DNA of 64,000 nucleotides from Mucilaginibacter empetricola (GTDB lineage Bacteria; Bacteroidota; Bacteroidia; Sphingobacteriales; Sphingobacteriaceae): assembly GCF_024808665.1 (NCBI RefSeq), contig NZ_JANUBZ010000005.1, forward strand, positions 186,001-250,000, in the 5' to 3' direction. Below the pieces are notes generated by a model. That model made no database searches, was not told the origin of the DNA, and saw only the letters and a program-made list of their open reading frames with translations. Position 1 is the stretch's first letter, and each line of letters starts with the position of its first letter. Below are positions 16,262-26,868 of the stretch, one piece after another. The translations under genes and the position numbers were made by a program.

Positions 16262-17899
16262 ATGAAGATAGGTAAACTCTCCTTTTTACTTGCCGCTGCA
16301 ATAGCTCTTTTGGCTGCATGTAAGCACAATGAAAATAGTAACCCCATTACAGGCGACGAAATTAAAAGTCATATAGCTGTTTTGGCAGATGACTCTCTAA
16401 CTGGCCGAAAACCCTTCACCAGCGGAGAAACCAAAGCCATCAACTACATTTCGTCTCAATTTAAAAAACTGGGATTGGAGCCGGGCAATAATGGTAGTTA
16501 TTTTCAGGATGTGCCGATGGTTGAAATAACCAGTACGCCATCTGCCACAATGCAAATAACCGGCGGCAAAACAAACATCAGCTTTAATGCTCTTACAGAT
16601 TTTGTGGCGTCGACCCGCCATGAGGTGGATACGGTAACGCTAAAAAACTCGCCGCTGGTGTTTGCCGGATATGGAGTAGTAGCGCCCGAATATCACTGGA
16701 ACGATTATGCGGGCCTTGATGTAAAAGGTAAAACGGTAATTGTGCTGGTTAATGATCCTGGTTTTAAATCGGGTGAGCATTTATTTAAGGGTGATACCAT
16801 GACCTATTATGGCCGGTGGACCTATAAATATGAAGAAGCGGCACGCCAGGGCGCAGCCGGAGTAATTATTGTGCATCAAACCGAGCCTGCAAGTTATGGC
16901 TGGAGTGTGGTTAATAATAGTTTTACCGGTGCCAAACTTTATTTGCAACAGAAGGATAAACATCTTTCAAGATGCAAGGTTGAAGGTTGGATAACTGAAG
17001 ACGCTGCCAAAAAACTATTTTCTGCTGCGGGCATTACTGGTGACATCAGGGCGATTGCCCGCAAAAGTGATTTTAAAGCAATCCCTTTAAATCTGAATGC
17101 TACGTTAACTATCAAAACCAAACTAAAGTATTCTACATCACATAACGTAGTTGCGGTATTGAAAGGAAGTACAAGTCCCGACGAATGTATACTTTATACT
17201 GCCCATTGGGATCACCTGGGTGTTGGCAAGCCGGATGCCAAAGGCGATAGTATTTATAATGGCGCGGTTGATAATGCCAGCGGTGTTGCTGCTGTAATAA
17301 GTGTAGCCCGGGCGTTTTCTCAATTAAAAGATAAACCAAAACGTACTATTGTATTTTTAGCAGTTACTGCCGAAGAGCAGGGTTTGCTTGGTTCGGAATA
17401 TTATGCAACGCATCCTATCTTCCCGCTTAATAAAACCGTAGCTGATTTGAACATGGATGCGCTTGGCGATTACGGCGAAACTAACGATTTTGGAATAACC
17501 GGAAAGGGCCAGAATGATTTGGATGATTACGTAACAGATTATGCTGATGAACATGGCAAAAAGGTTATCGGGGATAAAAATCCGGGAGCCGGAGGTTATT
17601 ACCGTTCAGACCATTTTAACTTTGCCAAAGTTGGCGTGCCTGCATTGGATTTAAATAACGGAGCCGAAAGCACCGCTCATGGCGAAGCCTGGGGCAAACA
17701 AAAGCAGCAGGAATACAACGATTTACATTATCATCAGCCGTCTGATAATTACTCGCCAACTATGAATGCTGATGGGATGGCACAAGTGGCTAATTTGCTT
17801 TTTGCAGTAGGTGATAAATTGGCCAATGAATCTACCTTCCCCGGTTGGAAAAAAGGGTCGGAATTTAAGGCTGTGAGAGAAAAATCAATGGGTAAATAA
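16262..17899 (+). CDS. M28 family metallopeptidase, lipoprotein, with PA domain
   Basis: The 545-residue protein begins with a lipoprotein signal and lipobox LAAC (C20). A protease-associated domain is inserted at roughly residues 120-270 (VFAGYGVVAPEYHWNDYAGLDVKGKTV). The M28 zinc site is visible in order: AHWDHLG, GAVDNASG, TAEEQGLLGS, NMDALG and a late His in LHYHQPSDN. Relatives are aminopeptidases that remove N-terminal residues from peptides outside the cytoplasm. It has its own promoter and ends at a composite palindromic repeat and a terminator. This is one of three M28 peptidases in the window and the only one with a lipobox. Confidence 0.93.
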   Translation: MKIGKLSFLLAAAIALLAACKHNENSNPITGDEIKSHIAVLADDSLTGRKPFTSGETKAINYISSQFKKLGLEPGNNGSYFQDVPMVEITSTPSATMQITGGKTNISFNALTDFVASTRHEVDTVTLKNSPLVFAGYGVVAPEYHWNDYAGLDVKGKTVIVLVNDPGFKSGEHLFKGDTMTYYGRWTYKYEEAARQGAAGVIIVHQTEPASYGWSVVNNSFTGAKLYLQQKDKHLSRCKVEGWITEDAAKKLFSAAGITGDIRAIARKSDFKAIPLNLNATLTIKTKLKYSTSHNVVAVLKGSTSPDECILYTAHWDHLGVGKPDAKGDSIYNGAVDNASGVAAVISVARAFSQLKDKPKRTIVFLAVTAEEQGLLGSEYYATHPIFPLNKTVADLNMDALGDYGETNDFGITGKGQNDLDDYVTDYADEHGKKVIGDKNPGAGGYYRSDHFNFAKVGVPALDLNNGAESTAHGEAWGKQKQQEYNDLHYHQPSDNYSPTMNADGMAQVANLLFAVGDKLANESTFPGWKKGSEFKAVREKSMGK

Positions 17900-17904
17900 G
17901 GTAG

Positions 17905-18019
17905 CCTCACCCTGCCCTCTCCAACCGCGTGCCGCCTTAGCTTTAGCGGTGGCGCAAGGAGAGGGTTCTAAAAAAGAGCGAAGTTAAAGTCCTCTCCTTT
18001 GGAGAGGATTTAGGTGAGG
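17905..18019. repeat. Composite intergenic palindrome (CCTCACC/CCTCTCC type)
   Basis: Outer arms CCTCACC (17905-17911) and GGTGAGG (18013-18019) enclose CCTCTCC (17916-17922), GGAGAGGG (17958-17965), CCTCTCC (17991-17997) and GGAGAGG (18001-18007). They give two nested hairpins. This looks like a mobile or amplified intergenic repeat of the Bacteroidota rather than a unique site. A 34-base second repeat is lodged in the first loop. Confidence 0.8.
17924..17957 (+). repeat. 34-base palindromic repeat, copy 1
   Basis: The element has a core hairpin around CCGCCTTAGCTTTAGCGG. It is 33/34 identical, in inverted orientation, to 26734-26767. It lies exactly between CCTCTCCA and GGAGAGGG of the surrounding palindrome, as if inserted into its loop. 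Confidence 0.85.
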
Positions 18020-18026
18020 CCCAAAC

Positions 18027-18063
18027 AAAAAATCCATTCGTTTGCTGGCGGATGGATTTTTTT
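18027..18063 (+). terminator. Bidirectional intrinsic terminator
   Basis: AAAAAATCCAT (18027-18037) pairs perfectly with ATGGATTTTTT (18052-18062), followed by T. It separates the M28 gene from the convergent TM2 gene. Confidence 0.85.
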
Positions 18064-18132
18064 ATAGGGTTTAAACCCTGTACGATATATGATAGAGTTG
18101 TTAAGCGCCACATTTGGCTTAACAAGCGTAAT

Positions 18133-18495
18133 TTAATTATTCATTTTGGCTATCTGGTAGCATTCGTAAGACAGACTCCTGTTATAATCGTCTGCGATAC
18201 TTTTGTAGGTAAACAGATCAATTAGCGTTCCGATACCTAAAAGGCCGCCGGTAAAAAAATAAAGTAAACCCATTATAATTTGACCAGTCATAAATCTTTG
18301 TATACCGGCAAAGCCTAAAAAGCCAAGCAGGGTAGCCAGCAATATATCGGTTGGGTTTTTTCTTCTGTCATTATAAACCAGCATAAAAGTTTGCATCTGG
18401 TTTTGGTTAAGTCCGGCTGATGCGTGGTGAATAAAATTATATTCATCCATTGTCATGCTTTCGAATCCGGTATATGTGTGTTGGTAAGCGTTCAT
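18133..18495 (-). CDS. TM2-domain membrane protein
   Basis: The 120-residue protein has a soluble N-terminal part (about 50 residues) followed by a TM2 module: DILLATLLGFLGFAGIQRFMTGQIIMGLLYFFTGGLLGIGTLIDLFTY. Two membrane helices are joined by a short loop, with the family's Gly-rich turn and terminal Asp motif. TM2 proteins are common in bacteria but have no defined activity. The phrase RRKNPTDILLA before the first helix is typical of Bacteroidota members. The gene is monocistronic, and a stem-loop and terminator separate it from the M28 gene. Confidence 0.9.
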   Translation of the reverse strand: MNAYQHTYTGFESMTMDEYNFIHHASAGLNQNQMQTFMLVYNDRRKNPTDILLATLLGFLGFAGIQRFMTGQIIMGLLYFFTGGLLGIGTLIDLFTYKSIADDYNRSLSYECYQIAKMNN

Positions 18496-18692
18496 TTTTT
18501 TATGATTTAGTAGCGTTGATCAATTTTGTTGATGTAAAAGTAATCGCTATAAAAAAAATGACAACGCGAATTAGGTTAGCGCTAAAAACAAGTCGGTGAG
18601 CGCAGGTTTTTTAACGGTGAAATTTGGGCAAGGGAATTTGTCAATGCCTAAACTTTCAACCCAATAAACTAATAAACAAGTGAACCAATGAA

Positions 18693-19010
18693 CTACAACG
18701 AGTAATCCCGCTCTACTTTACAGATCCTCACCTTAAAATCCTGATACCATTTTTCGCGACCAGTTTTTTGGGCAAATTGGTGGCTTACGTTGGCTTTCCA
18801 GTTTTTAATATCCTCCAATGAACGCCAATAAGAGACGGTAATACCTAAATCTTCACGAGCTGATTCGATACCTAAATAGCCCGGTTGTTTTTTGGAAAGT
18901 TCGTCCATTGCGTCGGACATTGCGGTATAACCATTATCGCCTTCAGTGCGGATACTGGTAAATATAACGGCGTAATAGGGGGTGGGAGGGGTGTTTGCTA
19001 TCATATTCAA
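18693..19010 (-). CDS. Antibiotic biosynthesis monooxygenase (ABM) domain protein
   Basis: The 105-residue protein is a single ferredoxin-like ABM domain. It shows AVIFTSIRTEGDNGY at the first strand, LSKKQPGYLGIESAREDLGITVSYWRSLEDIKNWKAN in the middle and a C-terminal KVRICKVERDY strand. Members dimerise and include heme- or quinol-oxidising mono-oxygenases and many of unknown substrate. The start could be Met1 (19010) or Met3 (19004). No gene beside it suggests a substrate. Confidence 0.88.
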   Translation of the reverse strand: MNMIANTPPTPYYAVIFTSIRTEGDNGYTAMSDAMDELSKKQPGYLGIESAREDLGITVSYWRSLEDIKNWKANVSHQFAQKTGREKWYQDFKVRICKVERDYSL

Positions 19011-19098
19011 AATTAGAACTTATAGCATTATGAGGGTAGTAGCGCATTGACAAATTATTAACATGCGCTATTAAATAATAAACATTTCTGCTTTGCCC

Positions 19099-19413
19099 TC
19101 AATTGTCTGCCAGCAACTTTTGCAATAGTGCATTGGCAATTTCCAATACATGCTCATTGTCTGAAGGGCTTGCATTTTTAAATGCCAGTGGAAATATAGA
19201 AATACCCAGGTAGATGTTATATTGGAGCGAAAGCTTGCTGCTTTTATAATCAAAATCCCAATAAACGGAATCAAAATCTTTCAGCTTATCGGTAAATGCA
19301 ATATCAAAATGTTTAGCCATATCTTCGGCTATTTTGTAGAAACGGTTAAACTCGCAGTTTCCCTCAATAATGGCGTTAGTCCAGCCCTGGCTCGTGTCAA
19401 CTATTAACTCCAT
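19099..19413 (-). CDS. Small conserved-looking protein of unknown function
   Basis: This 104-residue ORF has balanced composition, ordinary codon use and an alternating strand-helix pattern (YWDFDYKSSKLSLQYNIYLGISIFPLAF). No signal peptide or known motif was found. The beta pattern and a C-terminal helix (EHVLEIANALLQKLLADN) suggest a small alpha/beta domain. It follows the gcvP terminator on the same strand and precedes the ABM gene, with 88 bases between. Coding is likely but no function can be given. Confidence 0.6.
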   Translation of the reverse strand: MELIVDTSQGWTNAIIEGNCEFNRFYKIAEDMAKHFDIAFTDKLKDFDSVYWDFDYKSSKLSLQYNIYLGISIFPLAFKNASPSDNEHVLEIANALLQKLLADN

Positions 19414-19478
19414 TTAAATAAATATAGTACGATCGGTTAAGTTTTTGTTAAATCTATTAAAACAAAACAACAAACAAA

Positions 19479-19513
19479 AAAGCCGGCAACAAAATAGTAT
19501 TGTTGCCGGCTTT
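19479..19513 (-). terminator. Intrinsic terminator of gcvP
   Basis: A perfect 14-base stem (AAAGCCGGCAACAA at 19479-19492, TTGTTGCCGGCTTT at 19500-19513) with a 7-base loop lies 20 bases past the gcvP stop. On the minus strand it runs into TTTTTTG. Confidence 0.92.
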
Positions 19514-19532
19514 AAATTCTATAAACTGAGTA

Positions 19533-22427
19533 TTACTCTATTGCACTTTCTTCAAACTCATAATCCTCTAATGGAGGGCATGAACAAATTAAAGTTCTGT
19601 CGCCATGTGTATCATTTACACGGCCAACTGATGGCCAGAATTTGTATGCAGCAACGTAAGGCAGCGGGAAAGCCGCTTTTTGCCTGCTGTATGGATGCTC
19701 CCACTCGTTGGCGGTGATAACCGCAGCGGTATGTGGTGCATTTTTTAACGGATTATCGGTTTTATCAAAGATGCCTTTTTCAACATGGTCAATTTCGTGA
19801 CGAATGCTGATCATCGCGTCACAAAAACGATCCAACTCATGTTTAGGCTCTGATTCGGTAGGTTCAACCATCACTGTTCCGGCAACCGGGAACGATACAG
19901 TTGGCGCATGGAAGCCATAATCCATTAATCGTTTGGCAATATCAGTAACTTCAATACCAAAATTTTTAAATGAGCGACAATCCAATATCATTTCGTGCGC
20001 ACAACGATCATTAGCGCCGGTATACAACACAGGGTAATGATGCTCTAAACGAGCTTTGATATAGTTGGCATTCAATATAGCATAACGGGTTGCATTGGTT
20101 AAACCTTCGGCACCCATCATAGCAATATAAGCGTGAGAGATAATCAGGATTGACGCAGATCCCCACGGAGCTGATGACACCGCGTGGATAGATTTGCCTT
20201 TGTCAATATCAACCACCGCGTGTCCCGGTAAAAACGGTACAAGATGTTTAGCTACGCCGATTGGTCCCATACCAGGGCCGCCACCGCCGTGCGGAATACA
20301 GAATGTTTTATGCAGATTTAAGTGACAAACATCGGCTCCAATATTTGCCGGGCTGGTTAAGCCAACCTGTGCATTCATGTTAGCGCCATCCATATAAACC
20401 TGACCACCATTTTCGTGAATGATTTCGCAGATCTCGATGATCGATTCTTCAAATACACCGTGAGTTGACGGATATGTCACCATTAAGCATGATAACTCGT
20501 TTTTATATTGTTCAGCTTTTGCTTTCAGATCGGCAACATCAATGTTTCCGTTGTCATCGCATCTAACCACCACAATTTTCATACCTGCCATAGCCGCTGA
20601 TGCAGGGTTAGTGCCATGTGCCGAAGACGGAATCAAAGCGATATTACGGTGACTGTCGCCCCGGTCATTATGATAAGCGCGGATAACCATTAAGCCTGCA
20701 TATTCACCTTGTGCGCCAGCATTTGGCTGTAAGCTCATGGCTGCAAAACCGGTAATTTCGCTTAGCCAGTTATTCAGTTCATCAAATACCTCCATGTAAC
20801 CACCAACCTGGTCGGTTGGTGCAAAAGGATGGATCTTGCTGAATTGTGCCCAGGTAACCGGTACCATTTCGGTAGTAGCGTTTAGTTTCATGGTGCATGA
20901 ACCCAAAGCGATCATAGAGTGGCAAAGCGATAAATCTTTTGCTTCTAACGATTTGATATAACGCAACATCTCATGCTCTGAATGGTGCGTGTTAAACAAA
21001 GCATGCGTTAAGTAAGCTGATTTGCGTTGAAGCGTGACTGGAATAACGGTTTCAATATTTTCCTTTAACTCATCAAAATTAACATCGTTAAGGTTTTTAC
21101 CTTTTACTTTGGCAAAAAAGCGAACAATGGTTTTAATATCTTCTGATGAAGTAGTTTCGTCGATAGAGATGGTAACTTCCGAGCCTTTATAACGGAAGTT
21201 CATTTCGTTATTAAGCGCTTCGGCATGTACTGGTCCGGCTAGGTGGCCCAAATCAAATTTAACGGTATCAAAATAGGCTTCGTTCAGTTGCTCGTAGCCT
21301 AATTGTTTTAATGATTCGGTAAGTAACACGCCAAGACCGTGAATTCTTTCGGCTATCAATTTTATACCGGCCGGGCCATGATAAACGGCATACATACCAG
21401 CCATAATGGCTAGCAATGCCTGCGCAGTACAAATATTTGAAGTTGCTTTATCTCTGCGGATATGTTGCTCCCGGGTTTGAAGCGCCATGCGCAGTGCATA
21501 GTTACCTGCACTATCAATAGTAACCCCAATGATACGACCCGGAATAGAGCGCTTATATTCTTCTTTAGTTGCAAAAAATGCTGCATGCGGGCCACCGAAG
21601 CCCATTGGTACACCAAAACGCTGACTGGAACCAACCACAATATCGGCACCCCACTCGCCCGGAGGTGTTAATAGTACAAGGCTCATTAAATCGGCAACAA
21701 CGGTTAGTTTAATGCCTTTTTCGTGTGCCTTGGCAGCATAATCAGTATAATTATAAACAGCGCCATCACCTGCGGGGTATTGAACAATGGCACCAAACAT
21801 ATTGTCGGTTAATTCAACCGTGCGGTGACCGCCAATTTGAAGTTCAATACCGTAAGGCTGCGCGCGGGTTTTTAAAATATCAATGGTTTGCGGGAACAGC
21901 TCCTCCGATACAAAAAATACATTAGCAGCTTGATTTTTACGTAGGCTGTATTGCATAAACATAGCCTCTGCAGCAGCGGTACCTTCATCCAATAATGATG
22001 CATTGGCAATTTCCATTCCGGTAAGGTCAATCACCATGGTTTGGAAATTTAATAAGGCTTGTAAACGACCCTGTGCAATTTCGGCCTGGTATGGGGTATA
22101 TTGGGTATACCATCCGGGATTTTCGAGGATATTTCTTTGAATAACGCCCGGTACTATTACATCATAATAGCCCTGACCTATAAATGATTTAAATACCTTG
22201 TTTTTTGATGCTGTTTGCTTTAAGGCATTCAGGTAATCGAACTCGCTTTTTGCAGGTGGCAGGTTAAGCGGGGTTTTTAGCCTGATCTTTTGCGGAACCG
22301 TTTGACCGATCAGATCAGTCAATGAATTCACGCCGATTGTTTTTAACATTAGTGCGGTATCTGCCTCATTTGGCGCTATATGCCGCTCCTGAAATTTTTC
22401 CTGATAATCGATATTCAGCTTCATCAA
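19533..22427 (-). CDS. gcvP: Glycine dehydrogenase (decarboxylating), P-protein
   Basis: The 964-residue single-chain P-protein decarboxylates glycine with PLP and passes the aminomethyl group to lipoylated GcvH. Both homologous halves are present ([21 protein letters not shown] segment in the first half). The PLP lysine is K707 in [16 protein letters not shown]. Other marks are [19 protein letters not shown] and [12 protein letters not shown]. It is the fused type, not the split gcvPA/gcvPB form. The other cleavage-system genes are not in this window, so it stands alone with its own promoter and terminator. Confidence 0.98.
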   Translation of the reverse strand: MMKLNIDYQEKFQERHIAPNEADTALMLKTIGVNSLTDLIGQTVPQKIRLKTPLNLPPAKSEFDYLNALKQTASKNKVFKSFIGQGYYDVIVPGVIQRNILENPGWYTQYTPYQAEIAQGRLQALLNFQTMVIDLTGMEIANASLLDEGTAAAEAMFMQYSLRKNQAANVFFVSEELFPQTIDILKTRAQPYGIELQIGGHRTVELTDNMFGAIVQYPAGDGAVYNYTDYAAKAHEKGIKLTVVADLMSLVLLTPPGEWGADIVVGSSQRFGVPMGFGGPHAAFFATKEEYKRSIPGRIIGVTIDSAGNYALRMALQTREQHIRRDKATSNICTAQALLAIMAGMYAVYHGPAGIKLIAERIHGLGVLLTESLKQLGYEQLNEAYFDTVKFDLGHLAGPVHAEALNNEMNFRYKGSEVTISIDETTSSEDIKTIVRFFAKVKGKNLNDVNFDELKENIETVIPVTLQRKSAYLTHALFNTHHSEHEMLRYIKSLEAKDLSLCHSMIALGSCTMKLNATTEMVPVTWAQFSKIHPFAPTDQVGGYMEVFDELNNWLSEITGFAAMSLQPNAGAQGEYAGLMVIRAYHNDRGDSHRNIALIPSSAHGTNPASAAMAGMKIVVVRCDDNGNIDVADLKAKAEQYKNELSCLMVTYPSTHGVFEESIIEICEIIHENGGQVYMDGANMNAQVGLTSPANIGADVCHLNLHKTFCIPHGGGGPGMGPIGVAKHLVPFLPGHAVVDIDKGKSIHAVSSAPWGSASILIISHAYIAMMGAEGLTNATRYAILNANYIKARLEHHYPVLYTGANDRCAHEMILDCRSFKNFGIEVTDIAKRLMDYGFHAPTVSFPVAGTVMVEPTESEPKHELDRFCDAMISIRHEIDHVEKGIFDKTDNPLKNAPHTAAVITANEWEHPYSRQKAAFPLPYVAAYKFWPSVGRVNDTHGDRTLICSCPPLEDYEFEESAIE

Positions 22428-22450
22428 TATTGTGTCCCTTCAATTTTTTG

Positions 22451-22481
22451 CAAAGGTACACTTTTAGCTTTTGAGTATCAA
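22451..22481 (-). promoter_or_regulatory. Promoter of gcvP
   Basis: Minus-strand TTG (22479-22481), a 20-base spacer and TACCTTTG (22451-22458) match the Bacteroidota consensus. The ATG lies 23 bases further. No glycine-riboswitch-sized leader exists. Confidence 0.75.
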
Positions 22482-22550
22482 TTGTTAACCTGATAGTGAC
22501 AATGGTTTTACATAGAAAAGTAGTATTTTGCCTGCGGATTACCCTAAACA

Positions 22551-25500
22551 ATGGATTATCGCAAAATTTTACTCATTATATTCTTCTTATTCGCCTACGC
22601 CAAAAGCTTTGGGGCAGTGTTTGTGGTTACCAGTAATGCTGATTCGGGGCCTGGCACTTTAAGGGATGCCTTAACGCAAGCGGCAGCAAGTGACAGTAGC
22701 CAAACAAATTATATTAATTTTAACTTCTCTGATTTAAGCGAAGCCGGCAGAACAATTTTGCTATTGTCGCAATTGCCCGATGTCAGTTCAAATTTAGTAA
22801 TTGACGGAACAACACAATCTGGCGCACCATTTGGCGTAAGCGACGCGCATATTGAGTTACTTTATCAAACACCGGTTAATCAAACACTTTCAGGTTTGTC
22901 AATAGTCAACAAACACGATGTTGCGGTATACGGTTTATATATCGAAACGCTAACCGATGTCTCAAAGGCAAACCAGGGATATGCCTGGAAAGGGATTGAA
23001 TTACGAAATGATAAAAATATACAGATCGGTTCATCAGGAAAGGGTAATGTAATTAATGGGTTTTCATATCCGTTGATTGTTAATTTCCCGGTCAATGAAT
23101 TTGAATACTTTGAAAATTTAACATTAAAAGATAATTTTTTTGGCGTTGATGCAGATGGTGAAACCTTATCAATAAATCAAATTGCTGCCGTTAGTATTTA
23201 TTTTATTGTTGGCCAGGTAAATCTTGGAGGAACAGTTTCAGAAGGAAATGTATTTGCTCAGGGGCTTTTTGTATACCAGGGCAATTCTAATAATTACACT
23301 GATCCGGCAGATTATTATGACTCAACACCTGCTACTTTTGAAATAGAACATAATAAAATAGGGGTTGATTATCTTGTTCAGAATGCTATCGCCGCATCCT
23401 CAGGAATAGGCTTAAAAACAACAGACCCCGGAGGGAAGAATACCTGTTATATTGAAGATAATGTAATTGTAGCGCCTCAAAATTATGCTATATACGTGGG
23501 TAACAACGGTATGCCAGTTTATATATTAAGAAACTATATAGGGACTGATAAAACATTGAAACAAAGTTTTAAAACTGGAGGGATATTTATTTATGGTGCG
23601 ACGAGTTTGGCAATTGGCAGTAATGATCCTGCCGATGCTAACTATATCACTAATTGCAATCCGGTTAGTATATGGCCATACAGTAATGTTACCGTAAATA
23701 AAAATAGTTTTTTTTGCACCATTGGCGCACAACCAATGCACTTGCAGGCATGGAATGAATTTACATTTCCGGTTGTTGCTATATTACAGGTATCAAATAA
23801 TTCGATTAGTGGCACAGCAACGCCAAATTCAAGTGTTGAACTTTTTTATAGCGATGTTTGCGGCACCTGTTCTCCTCAAACCTATTTTGCCTCTGTTACC
23901 GCTGATGCTAATGGAAATTGGCAATATAACGGCGCTTTAACCAAATCGGTAATAGCATCTGCAACACTTGGTTTAAATACTTCCGATTTTACAGTAACTG
24001 CTATAAAAACCGACAATGTTCAAATAATAAATGCTTGCGGTAATGGCATGGGATCAATAACGGGAGCTATTCCGCAAAGTGCCACTAACCTGAAATGGGT
24101 GAATGAGCAGGGAACAATTGTTGGAACAAGCGCCGATTTGTTAAATGTGCCAACCGGCAAGTATAAACTGGTTGCACGAAACGGAGATTGTGCAGATTCT
24201 ACCTCTTATTTTGAAATTAAAAATAGATTTCAGCTTGATACCAGCAGCATGGTTAAGATAAATCCCTCATGCGGAAACTCTTCGGGTACTATTATCGGTA
24301 TCAATATAATAAATAATGATGGTGGGCCGCCAACTTTCAAATGGACAGACGCAAGGGGAAATGTAGTAGGAACTTTGTCTCAACTGCAAAGCGCCCCTGC
24401 CGGGAGCTATTATTTATTCGTTATAAGCGCTGATAATTCATGCTCACAAAAATTTGGTCCGTTTACACTGCAAAATGTTTCAGGCCCCAACATTGATCAA
24501 AGTAATGCTGCTATCCAATCCACCAATTGTGGGCAATCCACCGGCTCCATTACAGGTATCACAGCTACCGGCACAGGGACATTAAACTACGTTTGGTTAA
24601 ACAGTACGCAACAGCAAGTTGGCACCGGCATCGATCTGTTAAATCAGCCTGCCGGGACATACCAACTCCAGGTAACGGACGGTACTCAATGTGGCCCGGT
24701 TTATAGCACTAATATTCAAATTCCTGAAACTAACGGTATCACTATGGATGAGTCGGCTGTACAAACAACGCTGGCTACCTGCGGAAAAGATGTAGGTTCT
24801 ATAACGGGCATAAAAGTTGCCGGAGCCAGTGAATATTACTGGACATATGGAAACAATAAAATCGTAACCACAACACCCGATTTACTGAACGTTGCCGCCG
24901 GCGATTATATGCTTACCGCTACTAACAGTTATGGATGCATTAAAACAAGCCAGGTTTATCACATCAGTAATCCTCCGCCTACGGTATACCCTTCATATAA
25001 TGTGCAAACTGCTTCCCCTTGTTTTGGTAAGGCAAACGGATCAATAACGGTATCTGTTGATGGCCTTGTTACTGCGGAACGCTGGGTTGATTACCAGGGA
25101 ACAACTATAGGTACTGCTCCTCAATTATCAAATATAGCTGCCGGAGCTTACCAGCTTTATTTAACGGATAAAAATGGCTGCGAAACTTCATATGGTATTT
25201 ATAATTTGTCAGAAATACCGCAGTTATCAATCTCCGCCGGTTCAGAGCTGATAACAAATGATCAGTGTACCTTAAAAAAGGGGAGTATTACCGATATTCA
25301 GGTTACAGGCGGTGGGCAGCCTTATACTTACCTATGGCAGGATGCAAATAATAATACAGTTTCATCGTCAATTGATTTAACGGGGGTGGGCGAAGGTACA
25401 TATACATTAAATGTAAATGATGCCTCGGGCTGCGGAGCCATTACAGCAGTTTACACCGTACAAAATCAGGATAATATGATACTGTCCCCTTCGGTAAGTG

Positions 25501-25991
25501 ATGTGCAGGTTTGTAGCCCGGGTGATGCATTGTTGCAAGTTAACAATGCATCAAAAATCTATACTTATCGTCTATATGATACTCCGACAGCTATTACTCC
25601 ACTAGCTGAGCAGCCAAATGGCGTGTTTAAAGTGTCGGTAAAGGAAAATGCAAGTTATTATATAAGCGAGTTAACGGGTAGTTGTGAAAGTAACCGTGCA
25701 GAAGTAAAGGTAAGCGTAGGTTTATCATCGGTGGATATTGCCAATACCTTTACACCTAACGGCGACGGCATTAACGACTACTGGAAAATTAAAGGCATTG
25801 AAAATTATCCAACAGCATTGGTGCAAGTATTTAACCGCTATGGCCAAAAAGTATTTGAATCAAAAGGTTATTCACAACCCTTTGATGGCACTTTTAATGG
25901 CAAGGCTCTTCCCGTCGGCGTTTATTATTTTATAATAAATCTGAGCATTAATTGCAATTTGCTTACCGGGAGCTTAACCATTATCAGATAG
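22551..25991 (+). CDS. Type IX-secreted surface protein with parallel-beta region, six SprB-like repeats and type B sorting domain
   Basis: The 1146-residue protein has a signal peptide ([17 protein letters not shown]). Residues 24-460 are rich in Asn and short strands, with GPGTLRDAL as in right-handed beta-helix surface proteins. From C496 on, six repeats of about 75-90 residues each begin with a Cys shortly before GSI(T)GI and end with a Cys after a Tyr-rich strand, fitting the SprB-repeat family. Residues from about 1060 are the gliding-motility-associated C-terminal domain ([29 protein letters not shown]), the T9SS type B signal for export and surface attachment. It probably serves in adhesion or motility. 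It overlaps the convergent pdxJ by 8 bases. Confidence 0.92.
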   Translation: MDYRKILLIIFFLFAYAKSFGAVFVVTSNADSGPGTLRDALTQAAASDSSQTNYINFNFSDLSEAGRTILLLSQLPDVSSNLVIDGTTQSGAPFGVSDAHIELLYQTPVNQTLSGLSIVNKHDVAVYGLYIETLTDVSKANQGYAWKGIELRNDKNIQIGSSGKGNVINGFSYPLIVNFPVNEFEYFENLTLKDNFFGVDADGETLSINQIAAVSIYFIVGQVNLGGTVSEGNVFAQGLFVYQGNSNNYTDPADYYDSTPATFEIEHNKIGVDYLVQNAIAASSGIGLKTTDPGGKNTCYIEDNVIVAPQNYAIYVGNNGMPVYILRNYIGTDKTLKQSFKTGGIFIYGATSLAIGSNDPADANYITNCNPVSIWPYSNVTVNKNSFFCTIGAQPMHLQAWNEFTFPVVAILQVSNNSISGTATPNSSVELFYSDVCGTCSPQTYFASVTADANGNWQYNGALTKSVIASATLGLNTSDFTVTAIKTDNVQIINACGNGMGSITGAIPQSATNLKWVNEQGTIVGTSADLLNVPTGKYKLVARNGDCADSTSYFEIKNRFQLDTSSMVKINPSCGNSSGTIIGINIINNDGGPPTFKWTDARGNVVGTLSQLQSAPAGSYYLFVISADNSCSQKFGPFTLQNVSGPNIDQSNAAIQSTNCGQSTGSITGITATGTGTLNYVWLNSTQQQVGTGIDLLNQPAGTYQLQVTDGTQCGPVYSTNIQIPETNGITMDESAVQTTLATCGKDVGSITGIKVAGASEYYWTYGNNKIVTTTPDLLNVAAGDYMLTATNSYGCIKTSQVYHISNPPPTVYPSYNVQTASPCFGKANGSITVSVDGLVTAERWVDYQGTTIGTAPQLSNIAAGAYQLYLTDKNGCETSYGIYNLSEIPQLSISAGSELITNDQCTLKKGSITDIQVTGGGQPYTYLWQDANNNTVSSSIDLTGVGEGTYTLNVNDASGCGAITAVYTVQNQDNMILSPSVSDVQVCSPGDALLQVNNASKIYTYRLYDTPTAITPLAEQPNGVFKVSVKENASYYISELTGSCESNRAEVKVSVGLSSVDIANTFTPNGDGINDYWKIKGIENYPTALVQVFNRYGQKVFESKGYSQPFDGTFNGKALPVGVYYFIINLSINCNLLTGSLTIIR

Positions 25992-26706
25992 TGGCTAACT
26001 GCCTCAAATACATTTGTATAGTATTTTCCAATCCATAATACAAAGCATCACTTATCAATGCATGACCGATGCTCACTTCAGCTAAAGCGGGAATGTTTTC
26101 GGCAAAATATTTCAGGTTTTGGAGGTCCAGATCGTGGCCTGCGTTAATGCCTAATCCGTTTTTTTGCGCAACTTCTGCGGCATGTACGTAAGGGGCAATA
26201 GCCAGTTCCCTGCCTTGGTTATAATGACTGGCGTATGCTTCGGTATAAAGTTCAATACGGTCAGTGCCGGTTGTGGCAGCTGCTTCTACCATTTTTTCTA
26301 TCGGGTCCACAAAAATAGAAACGCGGATGCCCGCAGCTTTAAATACGGCAATCATATCTCTTAAATATTGCTGATTGGTAATGGTATCCCAGCCATGGTT
26401 AGATGTAATTTGCCCTAAAACATCAGGAACCAGGGTTACTTGCTCAGGCTTATTCGCTAAAACCAGGCCAATAAATTTTTGTTCCTGGCAATTACCTTCA
26501 ATATTAAATTCGGTGGTTACTATCTTTTTTAGTTCGAAAACATCATTATAGCGGATATGCCTTTCGTCGGGCCGGGGGTGCACGGTGATTCCTTGTGCGC
26601 CAAAACGTTCACAATCTTTGGCTACTTGTATCAGATCGGGATTATTGCCACCGCGTGAATTGCGCAGCGTAGCTATTTTATTAATGTTGACAGATAAACG
26701 GGTCAT
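25984..26706 (-). CDS. pdxJ: Pyridoxine 5'-phosphate synthase
   Basis: The 240-residue TIM barrel condenses 1-deoxyxylulose 5-phosphate with 3-amino-2-oxopropyl phosphate in vitamin B6 synthesis. It shows [18 protein letters not shown] at the N-terminus, [17 protein letters not shown] with catalytic His/Arg residues, [25 protein letters not shown] and [18 protein letters not shown] and the HPRPDxRHI segment are diagnostic. The 3' end overlaps the convergent T9SS protein gene by 8 bases. Upstream is a 34-base repeat and the divergent deacetylase-like gene. GcvP is a PLP enzyme nearby, but no operon links them. Confidence 0.97.
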   Translation of the reverse strand: MTRLSVNINKIATLRNSRGGNNPDLIQVAKDCERFGAQGITVHPRPDERHIRYNDVFELKKIVTTEFNIEGNCQEQKFIGLVLANKPEQVTLVPDVLGQITSNHGWDTITNQQYLRDMIAVFKAAGIRVSIFVDPIEKMVEAAATTGTDRIELYTEAYASHYNQGRELAIAPYVHAAEVAQKNGLGINAGHDLDLQNLKYFAENIPALAEVSIGHALISDALYYGLENTIQMYLRQLATI

Positions 26707-26733
26707 AGTTATATCGGATTTCGGATGTATGAA

Positions 26734-26767
26734 TTGCGCCGCCGCTAAAGCTAAGGCGGCACGCGGT
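26734..26767 (-). repeat. 34-base palindromic repeat, copy 2
   Basis: This is the inverted copy of 17924-17957, with one mismatch (base 8). It sits in the divergent space between pdxJ and the deacetylase-like gene, so it could influence either promoter. The core again forms a GCCGCC/GGCGGC hairpin. Confidence 0.85.
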
Positions 26768-26868
26768 CGAATTTGATTTAAAAAATCCTTAAACAGTGAA
26801 ATTTTTAAAACACAATCCTCAATGCAAACTTAATATACTAATTTCGAAATCGAACATCCTGCATCAAA

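Noticed and set aside
17905..18019. CRISPR array
   Set aside because: Repeats are palindromic, nested and unevenly spaced, without unique spacers of constant length or cas genes.
17943..18125. 60-codon ORF across the composite palindrome
   Set aside because: Mostly repeat and terminator sequence; no gene-like composition.
19445..19717. 90-codon plus ORF over the gcvP terminator and C-terminus
   Set aside because: It covers a 14-base terminator stem and the conserved end of GcvP on the other strand.
22428..22550. Glycine riboswitch before gcvP
   Set aside because: The promoter boxes leave a leader of about 20 bases, too short, and no aptamer-like pairing was found.
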